From assembly GCA_050946575.1 (NCBI GenBank), contig JBMNVB010000005.1, positions 54,712 to 118,711 of the forward strand: a stretch of 64,000 nucleotides of DNA, read 5' to 3'. This document shows, piece after piece, positions 25,094 to 34,500 of the stretch. Positions within the stretch are counted from its first letter, which is position 1, and every line of letters begins with the position of its first letter. Source of the stretch: JALCRY01 sp050946575 (lineage in GTDB: Bacteria > Bacillota > Clostridia > Peptostreptococcales > Anaerovoracaceae). Below the pieces are notes generated by a model. It had not been told where the DNA came from, ran no database searches, and saw only the letters and a list, made by a program, of their open reading frames with translations. Position numbers and translations under genes: made by a program.

Positions 25094-26017
25094 ATGAGTG
25101 AAGATAAACTGAAAGAGGCTGCGCCTGTCACGATCGGCGTTGAGGATAAGTTCCATTACGTGATATCGGACGACTGCCTGAGCTGCGGGACGTGCGCTGA
25201 GGCGTGCCCGACCGGCGCGATAGAGACGGGGAAGGATCATTACGAGATCGATGCGGAGAAATGCATTGACTGCGGCACGTGTTCGATGGTATGTCCCGTC
25301 GGCGCCGCTGCGAGCCCCATGGAATACAGAAACAGCATCAGCATCGAAGACATCGACATGGACAGCTGTTATTTCGATCCCGGATGCGCGCCGGCTGCCT
25401 ACAGGCCGCGTCTTCCGGAGGAGATGCTCGGGATGCTCAGGGATAATTTCGGAGATGTGAAGCTTCTGTGCGAATGCTGCAGGCATCAGCCGCGCGCCGT
25501 TTCCGGAAGAGCGACGATAATAAACAACTGCGCCGGCTGCGACCGCAGGTTCCGCTCGCTTTATCCGGGAGTGGATACCATCTCGTTCTGGGAAGTGATC
25601 GACGGGATAGAGGGCCTGGAGCTTCCCGATTACGGCGGCGCGAAGATGTCGGTGCACGATTCGTGCGGCTACAGACACAAGCCGCAGGTGCACGCGGCGA
25701 TCAGGAGCCTGCTGAAAAAGATGAATATCGAAGTGGTCGAGGCAGAACACAGCGGCATGCAGTCGGAATGCTGCGGCGATAATCTTTACGGCCTTGTGCC
25801 GAATGAGGAGGTCGAAAAGCGGATAAAGGCGCGCGCGGACGAATTCCCGTGCCAGGATGTGGTGGTCACGTGCATCGGATGCGCACGCGCGATGCAGAGC
25901 GGCGGGAAGAAGCCGCGGTTCCTGCCCGACCTTATATTCGGGCACGAGACCCCGTCAATGCCGGATACGCTGGATGAGTATCACTCGAGACTCGGCGACT
26001 ACATCGCGTCGCACTGA
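25094..26017 (+). CDS. 2x[4Fe-4S] ferredoxin fused to CCG-like cysteine-rich domain
   Basis: In this 307-residue protein, residues about 25-75 hold two classic 4Fe-4S sites (CLSCGTCAEACP and CIDCGTCSMVCP). The remainder is rich in cysteine, with CECCRHQ, NNCAGCDRR, HDSCGYRHKP, ECCGDN and CIGCARAM. It resembles the CCG domains of heterodisulfide reductase HdrB and GlpC/LutA-type proteins, which carry non-cubane or 4Fe-4S clusters. An electron-transfer or thiol-disulfide role is likely; the partner is unknown. It is 27 bp upstream of a nitrilase-family gene, and AAAGGGG precedes the start. Confidence 0.82.
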   Translation: MSEDKLKEAAPVTIGVEDKFHYVISDDCLSCGTCAEACPTGAIETGKDHYEIDAEKCIDCGTCSMVCPVGAAASPMEYRNSISIEDIDMDSCYFDPGCAPAAYRPRLPEEMLGMLRDNFGDVKLLCECCRHQPRAVSGRATIINNCAGCDRRFRSLYPGVDTISFWEVIDGIEGLELPDYGGAKMSVHDSCGYRHKPQVHAAIRSLLKKMNIEVVEAEHSGMQSECCGDNLYGLVPNEEVEKRIKARADEFPCQDVVVTCIGCARAMQSGGKKPRFLPDLIFGHETPSMPDTLDEYHSRLGDYIASH

Positions 26018-26044
26018 CGGAGAATTATCAAGGAGGAGACAGTA

Positions 26045-26854
26045 ATGAAAATAGCACTTGCTCAGATGAAAATGACGGCCGACGCGCAGGAGAACCTGCA
26101 GCACAGCCTCGGCCTGCTCAGGCAGGCCGCGGAGCGCGGCGCCGATCTGATAATGTATCCCGAGGTCCAGCTGTCGCCGTTTTTCGCGCAGTTCGAGAAA
26201 AGCGACGAGCGGGCGATAAAGGATCCATATGTTGTTAAGGAGGGCGGACCGGAGCTCACGGCGTTCCTCGACGCGTGCAGGGAGAATTCGATAATGGCCT
26301 CGCCGAATTTCTACTACGAGGAGCGCGGCAGGAAGTTCGATACGAGTTTTCTCATCGATAAGGAAGGCCGGCTGCTCGGGACGCAGAAGATGGTGCATAT
26401 CGCCCAGGCGGAGCAGTTCTACGAACAGGATTACTACACCCCGTCCGACGACGGTTTCATTATTTTCGATACGGAATTCGGTAAGATGGCGATAGTCGTC
26501 TGCTTCGACAGGCATTACCCGGAGAGCGTGAGGACGGAGGCCGTCCGCGGCGCGGAACTGATCCTGGTCCCGACCGCGAATACAATGGCGGAGCCGATGG
26601 AGCTTTTCGAGCAGGAGATACGCGTGCAGTCGTTCCAGAGTTCATGCTATATAGCGATGTGCAACCGTACCGGTCTTGAGTCCGATATGGATTTCGCGGG
26701 CGAGTCCATACTTACGGATCCGGACGGCGTGACGGTCGCGAAGGCCGGAGCGGGGGAAGAACTTCTGATCGCTGATGTTGACTTTGAGAAGGTCCGGGCC
26801 GTGCGCTCGAAGAGGCCGTATCTGTCCCTGCGGAGAACTGATCTTTACGAGTAA
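26045..26854 (+). CDS. carbon-nitrogen hydrolase (nitrilase superfamily)
   Basis: This 269-residue amidase-like enzyme has the Glu-Lys-Cys triad: Glu in MYPEVQLSPF, Lys in GTQKMVHI, and Cys in VVCFDRHYPESVR. It looks closest to the N-carbamoyl-putrescine amidase/beta-ureidopropionase branch, but substrate assignment from sequence is not safe. AAGGAGGAGAC gives a strong ribosome binding site. It is probably co-transcribed with the upstream Fe-S protein and ends at a terminator. Confidence 0.85.
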   Translation: MKIALAQMKMTADAQENLQHSLGLLRQAAERGADLIMYPEVQLSPFFAQFEKSDERAIKDPYVVKEGGPELTAFLDACRENSIMASPNFYYEERGRKFDTSFLIDKEGRLLGTQKMVHIAQAEQFYEQDYYTPSDDGFIIFDTEFGKMAIVVCFDRHYPESVRTEAVRGAELILVPTANTMAEPMELFEQEIRVQSFQSSCYIAMCNRTGLESDMDFAGESILTDPDGVTVAKAGAGEELLIADVDFEKVRAVRSKRPYLSLRRTDLYE

Positions 26855-26865
26855 CAGATGATCAG

Positions 26866-26900
26866 GCGGCGGGCATTATGCTCCGCCGCTTTATTTTTTT
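26866..26900 (+). terminator. terminator after the nitrilase-family gene
   Basis: GCGGCGG / CCGCCGC stem, 10-nt loop, then TTTATTTTTTT. Confidence 0.85.
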
Positions 26901-26910
26901 GCAAAAGTTA

Positions 26911-26950
26911 TTGACATATGTCGGTAACCGGATTATTATTGACATATGTC
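26911..26950 (+). promoter_or_regulatory. promoter with twin GACATATGTC operators
   Basis: TTGACA (26911-26916), a 17-bp spacer and TATTAT (26934-26939). The perfect 10-bp palindrome GACATATGTC occurs twice, at 26913-26922 (over the -35) and 26941-26950 (just after the -10), 28 bp apart, each preceded by TT. A repressor bound at both would block the promoter. The adjacent DUF134 protein is the obvious candidate. Confidence 0.75.
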
Positions 26951-26965
26951 AGAAAGGAGCGCGTT

Positions 26966-27691
26966 ATGCCGAGACCGAGAAAATGCAGGAGAGTGTGTGA
27001 ATATCCGCGCTGCACGAGTTTCGCGCCGGAAGACGGCGCGGGAGGCGGCTATCTCGTACTGTCGCTCGATGAATACGAGACGATCCGTCTTTTAGACCTC
27101 GAGGGATGCACGCAGTCAGAGTGCGCGGAGAGAATGAACGTCGCGAGGACGACGGTGACGGACATCTACAGCCGTGCCAGGCGCAAGATCGCGGACTGCA
27201 TCGTGAACGGAAGGAATCTCGTCATCGCGGGCGGCGATTACGATCTGGAGCGGAAAAATCTCGGCGGAAAAAACGCACCGGGAAGGAAAGGAGAAACAGC
27301 AATGCGTATAGCAGTAACTTATGACAACGGAAATATCTTTCAGCACTTCGGAAGGACGGAGCGCTTCAAGCTCTACGACATTGAGAACGGGAGAGTGAAG
27401 GAAGCAGGCATCCTGGAATCCGGCGAGGCCGGGCACGGGGCCCTGGCGGGACTGCTGAAAGAGTCGGACGTTGACGCGCTGATCTGCGGCGGGCTCGGAG
27501 GCGGAGCGAAGACGGCTCTCGGAGAGGAAGGCATAAAAGTCTATGCCGGAGTGAGCGGGAGCGCGGACGAAGCGGCGGAAAGGCTCGCGGCCGGGACTCT
27601 GGAATATGTCGAAGACGCGAACTGCGATCATCACGGACACGGAAGCGGCGAAGGCTGCGGACACGGTCACGGACACGGATGCGGGCACTGA
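26966..27691 (+). CDS. DUF134 HTH protein fused to NifX/NafY-type domain with His/Cys tail
   Basis: This is a 241-residue protein. Residues 1-100 are a DUF134 domain (MPRPRKCRRV; LSLDEYETIRLLDLEG; CTQSECAERMNVARTTVTDIYSRARRKIA), a sigma-70 region 4-like helix-turn-helix. Residues about 112-215 are the dinitrogenase Fe-Mo cofactor biosynthesis fold (MRIAVTYDNGNIFQHFGRTERFKLYDI; DALICGGLGGGA). The C terminus is HHGHGSGEGCGHGHGHGCGH, a probable metal-binding tail. AAAGGAG precedes the start. It may sense a metal or cluster and repress its own promoter. No nitrogenase genes are present. Confidence 0.87.
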   Translation: MPRPRKCRRVCEYPRCTSFAPEDGAGGGYLVLSLDEYETIRLLDLEGCTQSECAERMNVARTTVTDIYSRARRKIADCIVNGRNLVIAGGDYDLERKNLGGKNAPGRKGETAMRIAVTYDNGNIFQHFGRTERFKLYDIENGRVKEAGILESGEAGHGALAGLLKESDVDALICGGLGGGAKTALGEEGIKVYAGVSGSADEAAERLAAGTLEYVEDANCDHHGHGSGEGCGHGHGHGCGH

Positions 27692-27829
27692 CCGGCAGGT
27701 TGAAGAAATCGGCATCGGAGATTGAATATTTTTCAGCATAAATGTGGAATGTATCCGATGCGATTCTGAAATTTCGGTATATAATAAAATCGGAAAATTA
27801 TTTACCGATATGAATAACGGAGGTGGATT

Positions 27830-29038
27830 ATGTCCAATTTGAAGTATACTGACAGAGTCCGGTATATGCATGATTCGGCAATGTATATGCGCGGGCTTTT
27901 TGACAACATGACCGACCCGACCATGAAATCGTTCGGCGGCGGCGCGCCGGCCAGGGAAGCTCTTCCCATGAAGTACATGGAAAAGATCGCGTCCGAAGTC
28001 CTGAGCGACAGCGGCCGCGGCATGGAGGCGTTCCAGTATTCCGCGCCGTTCGGCCTGTATGATCTCAGAGAAGCGGTATGCGATCATCTGCTGAAGCCTA
28101 CAGGGATCGAGGCGAAGCCGGAAAATGTCCAGATCGTCAGCGGCGGACTCGAGACGATGTGCCTCGCGTGCGAGCTGTTCATTAAGCCGGGAGACGTCAT
28201 CATCACAGAAGCGCCTACGTTCCTGCACGTTACGGATACATTCAATATGTTCCAGGCTAAGATCGTTCCGGCGGAGTGCGACGACGGCGGCATGATCATC
28301 GAGGACGTGGAAAAGAAAATCAAGGAATATGATGCCAAGATGGTCTATATCGTTCCTACATTCAACAATCCTACGGGCAGGACTCTCAGCGTGGAACGCA
28401 GAAAGGCTCTCGCGGAGCTCGGCAGCAAGTATAACATCGTCATACTCGAGGACGACCCGTACAGAGACGTTCGTTATTCGGGAGAAGTGATGCCGGCGAT
28501 CAGGTCGTTCGACAAGACGGGCAACACGATCATGGCCTGCAGCTTCTCGAAGATATTCGCTCCGGGCGCCAGACTGGGATATGCTGTCGCGGACGAGGAC
28601 GTGATCTACGCTCTCAGAGACGTGAAGATAGCGACCAACTCGCAGCCGCCGGGGGTCAGCGAGGTCCTGTGCGCGGAATTCTTCAAGCGCGGATTCTATG
28701 AGGAAAACCTGAAGAACATGTGCGAGATATACAAAGAACGCAGGGACGTCATGACCGAGACGATGGACAGATGCTTCCCGAAGGGCGTGAAGCGCACGCA
28801 GCCTGACGGCGGATACTACGTCTGGGTGACGTTCCCAGAAGGCTTCGACTGCGCGGAGCTGCAGAAGAAGGCGGAAGAGAAGAAGTTCACGTTCCTCGCC
28901 GGCGGAGAGTGGTTCCCGCATGAAGGCGACAGGTACAAGAACACGGCGAGATTCAACTTCACGACGCTGCCGCCGGAAACGATAAAGGAAGGTATCGAAA
29001 CGATCGGCGCGATAGCGTGCGAAATGCTCGGCGAATAG
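27830..29038 (+). CDS. PLP-dependent aminotransferase class I/II
   Basis: This 402-residue fold-type I aminotransferase has QYSAPFGLYDLREAVCDHL, QIVSGGLETM, PTFNNPTGRTLS, Asp/Tyr in LEDDPYRDVRY and the PLP lysine in CSFSKIFAPGARLGY. It resembles the 2-aminoadipate/MocR catalytic subgroup (KAT-II/LysN-like). AACGGAGGTGG precedes the start, and TATAAT lies at 27780-27785. It is followed after 33 bp by panB, so a branched-chain 2-oxoacid such as 2-oxoisovalerate is a plausible product. That is inference from the neighbour. Confidence 0.88.
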   Translation: MSNLKYTDRVRYMHDSAMYMRGLFDNMTDPTMKSFGGGAPAREALPMKYMEKIASEVLSDSGRGMEAFQYSAPFGLYDLREAVCDHLLKPTGIEAKPENVQIVSGGLETMCLACELFIKPGDVIITEAPTFLHVTDTFNMFQAKIVPAECDDGGMIIEDVEKKIKEYDAKMVYIVPTFNNPTGRTLSVERRKALAELGSKYNIVILEDDPYRDVRYSGEVMPAIRSFDKTGNTIMACSFSKIFAPGARLGYAVADEDVIYALRDVKIATNSQPPGVSEVLCAEFFKRGFYEENLKNMCEIYKERRDVMTETMDRCFPKGVKRTQPDGGYYVWVTFPEGFDCAELQKKAEEKKFTFLAGGEWFPHEGDRYKNTARFNFTTLPPETIKEGIETIGAIACEMLGE

Positions 29039-29071
29039 ACGCATTGATGCGGTCATGAGGAGGAAATAACA

Positions 29072-29902
29072 ATGTCACAGAAGAAACTTACAGTCCCGCA
29101 GTTCAGGGAACTAAAAGCCGCCGGAACTAAGTTCACTATGGTGACGGGCTATGACTACACGTTCGCGCAGATGCTTAATGAGAGCGAAACGGAAGTGATC
29201 CTTGTCGGGGATTCTCTCGCGAACATCATCATGGGCGAGGAGTCGACGCTGCCGGCGACGATGGATATCATGATCCACCATATCCGTTCCGTCGTCAAGG
29301 GCGCTCCGACGACGTTCGTTGTCGGAGACATGCCGTTCGGTTCCTATCAGACGAGCCCGGAGCAGGCGGTCGATTCGGCCGTGAGGATGATGAAGGAAGG
29401 CGGATGCGACTGCGTGAAGCTCGAGGGCGGCGTGAATATGATCGACCGCGTAAAGGCCATCATCAATGCGGGCATCCCCGTAATGGGCCACATCGGCATG
29501 ACGCCTCAGTCCACCGCGGCTCTCGGCGGGCACGGCGTGCAGGGCAAGGATTCAGCCGTTGCCGACAGGCTGCTCGCGGACGCTAAGGCTCTCGACGAAG
29601 CCGGCGTGTTCTCGATGGTGCTCGAATGCATCCCGAAGGGCGTGGCGAAGCGGATCACTGAAGAGGTCAGATGCAGCACGATCAGCTGCGGAGCCGGTCC
29701 TTACTGCGACGGGCAGAACATGAACATGTACGACCTCGAGGGGATGTTCAGCGACTTCGTGCCGAAGTTCGTCAAGCATTACGCGGAGCTCCGCTCCGAG
29801 ATGATCGGCGGACTGAATGAGTACCATAAGGAGACTCAGGACGGGACATTCCCGGATGAAGCGCACAGCTATAACGCTGTAGTTCCGGGATACGAGGTAT
29901 AA
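29072..29902 (+). CDS. panB: 3-methyl-2-oxobutanoate hydroxymethyltransferase PanB
   Basis: This 276-residue TIM-barrel enzyme transfers a hydroxymethyl group from methylene-tetrahydrofolate to 2-oxoisovalerate, the first step to pantoate. It has VTGYDYTFAQMLNES, VGDSLANIIMG, GDMPFGSY, KLEGG, HIGMTPQS and LECIPKGVAKRIT, all matching PanB. ATGAGGAGGAA is the ribosome binding site. panC and panD are not adjacent. It ends at a strong terminator. Confidence 0.93.
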   Translation: MSQKKLTVPQFRELKAAGTKFTMVTGYDYTFAQMLNESETEVILVGDSLANIIMGEESTLPATMDIMIHHIRSVVKGAPTTFVVGDMPFGSYQTSPEQAVDSAVRMMKEGGCDCVKLEGGVNMIDRVKAIINAGIPVMGHIGMTPQSTAALGGHGVQGKDSAVADRLLADAKALDEAGVFSMVLECIPKGVAKRITEEVRCSTISCGAGPYCDGQNMNMYDLEGMFSDFVPKFVKHYAELRSEMIGGLNEYHKETQDGTFPDEAHSYNAVVPGYEV

Positions 29903-29919
29903 GATCCGATAATCACACA

Positions 29920-29949
29920 GACCGGCCGCCGGCGCGCGGCCGGTCTTTT
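29920..29949 (+). terminator. panB terminator
   Basis: GACCGGCCG / CGGCCGGTC 9-bp stem, 8-nt loop, then TTTT. Confidence 0.85.
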
Positions 29950-30095
29950 ACTGCGCCTCTTTCCGGGGCTGCGGCGCATTGATACCCGTCAGCTGCGGAA
30001 TTTTTCGTATGCGGCGGGTTTCCCCTTTATCAGTGAACGCATACAAGATATAATTGAAGAAAGAATATTCTGAAAGCACCAGACAGGAGGACAAT

Positions 30096-31550
30096 ATGGC
30101 ATTGATGACAGGACAGGAGTATGTGCAGAGCATACGAGACATGGATATGAAGATATACATGTTCGGGAAGAAGATCGAAGATCCGTCCCGGGATCCGGTG
30201 CTGCGTCCGTCACTCAACTCAGTGAAGATGACGTATGACCTCGCGCAGGATCCGGAATACAGAGACCTGATGACAGCTCATTCTCCGTTCATTGACGGGA
30301 CCGTGAACAGGTTCATGCACATCCACGAGAGCACGGATGACCTGATCAGAAAGGTCAAGATGCAGAGGCTGTGCGGAGAAAAGACGGGAGCGTGCTTCCA
30401 GAGATGCGTCGGGATGGACGCATTCAATGCGGTGTACAGCACGACTTACGAGATCGACGAGAAGTACGGGACGAAGTATCATGAGAACTTCCTTTCGTTT
30501 CTGAAGTATGCGCAGGAGAAGGACCTTACGGTCGACGGCGCGATGACCGACCCGAAGGGGGACAGGAGTCTCCCGCCGCATAAGCAGGAGGATCCGGATC
30601 TGTATCTCAGAGTCGTTGAAAGAAGAGACGACGGGATCGTCGTAAGAGGCGCGAAGGCGCATCAGACAGGCATCTGCAACTCGCACGAGGTGCTCGTCAT
30701 GCCGACGATAGCGATGGGACCGGAAGATAAGGATTACGCCGTTTCGTTCGCAGTCCCGCTCGATGCGGAAAACCTTTTCATGATAATAGGGCGCCAGTCG
30801 TGCGATACGAGAAAGCTCGAGGGCGCCGCGATGGATACAGGCAACCCGACGTTCGGTGGCGTCGAGGCGCTCGTCGTTTTCGATAACGTGTTCGTCCCGA
30901 ACGACCGGATATTCATGAACGGCGAAACGGAATTCGCCGGCATGCTCGTCGAGAGATTCGCGGGATATCACCGCCAGAGCTACGGCGGCTGCAAGGTCGG
31001 CGTCGGCGATGTTCTGATCGGTGCGGCGGCGTGCGCTGCGGACTGCAACGGTGTCAGCAAGGCCTCGCACGTCAAGGATAAGCTCATCGAGATGATCCAC
31101 CTGAACGAGACGCTTTATTCCGGCGGCATCGCGTGCTCCGCGGAAGGAACGAAGACGAAGGCCGGGAATTACATGATAGACCTCCTGCTCGCGAATGTCT
31201 GCAAGCAGAATGTTACGAGGTTCCCGTACGAGATAGCAAGGCTCGCCCAGGATATCGCGGGCGGCTCCGTCGTGACGCAGCCGTCGGAAAAGGACCTGCG
31301 CGACCCGAAGCTCGGGCCCTACGTCGAGAAATACATGGCCGGCGCGGTCGGCGTCCCGGCCGAAGACAGGATGAAGATCCTGAGGCTCATCGAGAACCTC
31401 ACGCTCGGCACGGCCGCAGTCGGATATCTGACGGAATCGCTGCACGGCGCTGGATCGCCGCAGGCGCAGAGGATAATGATCATGAGGCAGGGCGGCCTCG
31501 AGGAAAAGAAAAAGCTGGCTAAGGATATTGCGAAAATAAAGGATAAATAA
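30096..31550 (+). CDS. abfD: 4-hydroxybutyryl-CoA dehydratase / vinylacetyl-CoA isomerase
   Basis: This 484-residue protein is in the HpaB/AbfD flavoprotein family. The [4Fe-4S] ligands known from Clostridium aminobutyricum AbfD are all present at matching spacing: Cys100 and Cys104 in ACFQRC, His292 and Cys299 in YHRQSYGGC. This separates it from the monooxygenases of the family, which lack them. It converts 4-hydroxybutyryl-CoA to crotonyl-CoA by a radical mechanism. The frame opens at 30054, but ATG 30096 follows ACAGGAGGACAAT. A GATATAAT (-10 at 30049-30054) lies upstream. One base separates it from nifJ. Confidence 0.92.
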   Translation: MALMTGQEYVQSIRDMDMKIYMFGKKIEDPSRDPVLRPSLNSVKMTYDLAQDPEYRDLMTAHSPFIDGTVNRFMHIHESTDDLIRKVKMQRLCGEKTGACFQRCVGMDAFNAVYSTTYEIDEKYGTKYHENFLSFLKYAQEKDLTVDGAMTDPKGDRSLPPHKQEDPDLYLRVVERRDDGIVVRGAKAHQTGICNSHEVLVMPTIAMGPEDKDYAVSFAVPLDAENLFMIIGRQSCDTRKLEGAAMDTGNPTFGGVEALVVFDNVFVPNDRIFMNGETEFAGMLVERFAGYHRQSYGGCKVGVGDVLIGAAACAADCNGVSKASHVKDKLIEMIHLNETLYSGGIACSAEGTKTKAGNYMIDLLLANVCKQNVTRFPYEIARLAQDIAGGSVVTQPSEKDLRDPKLGPYVEKYMAGAVGVPAEDRMKILRLIENLTLGTAAVGYLTESLHGAGSPQAQRIMIMRQGGLEEKKKLAKDIAKIKDK

Positions 31551-31551
31551 C

Positions 31552-34500
31552 ATGGATAAGACAAAAATGACAGTTATGGACGGCAATACCGCGGCGGCGT
31601 ACATTTCATACGCGTTCACGGAAGTCGCGGGGATATTCCCGATAACGCCGTCCTCTACGATGGCCGAACTCGTGGACGAGTGGGCCGCGAACGGGAAAAA
31701 GAATCTGTTCGGGCAGCCTGTGCGGGTAGTGGAAATGCAGTCTGAGGGAGGCGCGGCCGGAACGGTCCACGGATCGCTGCAGTCCGGCGCGCTCACGACC
31801 ACATATACCGCGTCGCAGGGACTGCTGCTGATGATCCCGAATATGTACAAGATCGCGGGCGAGATGCTGCCGGGCGTGTTCCATGTCTCGGCAAGGACGG
31901 TCTCGTCGCACGCGCTCTCGATATTCGGAGACCATTCCGACGTTATGGGAACGCGCAGCACGGGCTTCTCGTTCCTCGCTTCGGCGTCTCCGCAGGAAGT
32001 CATGGACCTCGGAGCGGTAGCCCATCTCTCGGCGATCCACTGCAGGATGCCGTTCCTCCATTTCTTCGACGGGTTCCGCACATCGCATGAGATGCAGAAG
32101 ATAGAGAAGATCGATTACGAGGATCTGAGACCTTTAGTCGATGAGGAGCAGCTGAAAGCGTTCAGGAAAAATTCCCTGAACCCGGAGCATCCCGCCACGA
32201 GAGGCACGACGGTGAACCCGGACGTGTTCTTCCAGGTCCGCGAAGCGAGCAACAGCCATTTCGCAGTCATACCGGACGCTGTCGAGCATTATATGGAAGA
32301 GATAAAGAAGATCACGGGCCGCGAATATCACCTGTTCGATTATTACGGCGCGGAGGACGCGGAGCGCGTCGTCGTCCTGATGGGCTCCGCCGCGGAGACG
32401 GCAAAGGAAACTGTTGACGCGCTGATCGCGGCGGGCGAGAAAGTCGGCGTAATAAACGTCCATCTGTACAGACCGTTCTCGGCGGAGTATTTCATGAGAG
32501 CGCTCCCGAAGACGGTCCGCAGGATCGCGGCGCTCGACAGGATGAAAGAACCGGGCGGTACCGGCGAACCCCTTTACGTCGACATATGCACAGTGCTGAG
32601 GCAGCAATGCATTGATGACGTAGATGTCATCGGCGGCCGCTACGGCCTTTCGCAGAAGGATACGACGCCGGGCCAGATAAAGGCGGTCTTCGACGAACTG
32701 AAAAAAGACGAACCGAAGAACGATTTCACGATCGGCATAAACGACGACGTCACGTTCACGTCGCTTCCGTATGAGGAGCTCGACACCGCTCCGGAAGGTC
32801 AGCTCGGCGCGGTGTTCTGGGGCATGGGCTCGGACGGCACTGTAGGCGCGAACAAAAACTCGATAAAGATCATCGGGGACGAAACGGATCTTTACTGCCA
32901 GGCGTTCTTCGTCTACGATTCGAAGAAATCCGGCGGGCTCACGCAGTCGCATCTGCGGTTCGGCAGGCAGCCGATACGCTCGCCCTATCTAGTGAACGCC
33001 GCTGATTTCATCGCATGCCACACACCGGCGTATGTGCGGCTGTACGACATGGTCCGCGGGCTCAAGGACGGCGGTACATTCCTGCTGAACTGCCCGTGGG
33101 ACGAGGCGGCGCTCGAAACGCATCTCCCGGCAAAAATGAAGAGACAGCTCGCGGAGAAGGGCGCGGACCTCTATACGATAGACGCGATCGGGATCGCGAG
33201 AAAGATAGGGCTCGGGAACAGGACAAACACCATCCTGCAGGCCGCGTTCTTCGCACTCTCCGGCGTCATCCCGACAGAACAGGCGGTCAGCGCGATGAAA
33301 GACGCGATCTACAGGACGTACTATAAGCGCAAGGGACAGGCCGTGGTCGACATGAACAATGAATCCATCGAGTACGGCATAAAAGAACTGAGGAAGATAG
33401 ACATCCCCGCGTCGTGGAAGGACGCGGAGGACGAGCCGGATACGCGCGACGTCCCGCCGTTCATAAGGGAAGTTGTCGATCCGATGAACAGGCAGGAGGG
33501 GAACGATCTCCCGGTCTCCGTGTTCACGAAGTTCGGCCTCGAGGACGGGACATGGTATTCGGGCTCGACGAAATACGAGAAGCGCGGGACCGCAGTCACC
33601 GTTCCCGAATGGGACAGCGCGAAATGCATCCAGTGCAACCTCTGCTCGTTCATCTGTCCGCACGCGGCCATCCGGCCGGCGCTGCTCGATGATGAGGAAG
33701 CAATGCGGAAACCTGAGAATTTCGATACCGTGCCCGCGAAGGGGAAGGGCCTCGAAAAGTATCAGTACCGGCTGCAGGTGTCGCCTTACGACTGCACCGG
33801 CTGCGGGAGCTGCGTGAACAACTGTCCGGCGAAGGAGAAGGCCATCTCAATGCAGCCGTTCGAAGAACAGCTGAAGGAGGCCGAAAACTGGACGTTCTTC
33901 ATTGATCAGGTCGAAAAGAAAGAAGACGCCGCCGGCGACGGCTCTGTCAAGGCGTCGCAGTTCAACAAGCCGTACTTCGAATTCTCCGGCGCGTGTGCCG
34001 GATGCGGCGAGACGCCTTACGTCAAGATCGTCACGCAGCTGTTCGGAGACAGGATGTACATAACGAACGCGTCGGGATGCTCGTCCGCGTACGGCGGGTC
34101 GACGCCGTCGACTCCGTACTGCACGGATAAGAGAGGATTCGGGCCGTGCTGGGCTATGTCGCTGTTCGAAGACAATGCGGAATACGCGTTCGGGTATCTG
34201 CTCGGTCAGGACAGCGTGAAGGCTCAGGTAAGAGAGCGGGTCGAAAAACTCGCGGATGCGGGCATTGCCGAGGACGAATGCCGGGCGTATCTCGAAAACT
34301 GCGAAGACAAGAAACTTTCGCGCGGAGTATCGGACGCGCTCGTCGCCGCTCTTGAAAAGGCCGGTGACAGTGAAGACGCGGCATTCGTGCTGCAGAACAG
34401 AGAATATCTGAGCAAGAAGAGCGTATGGGCGTTCGGCGGAGACGGCTGGGCGTACGACATCGGATACGGCGGGCTGGATCACGTCCTCGCCTCGGGGAAA

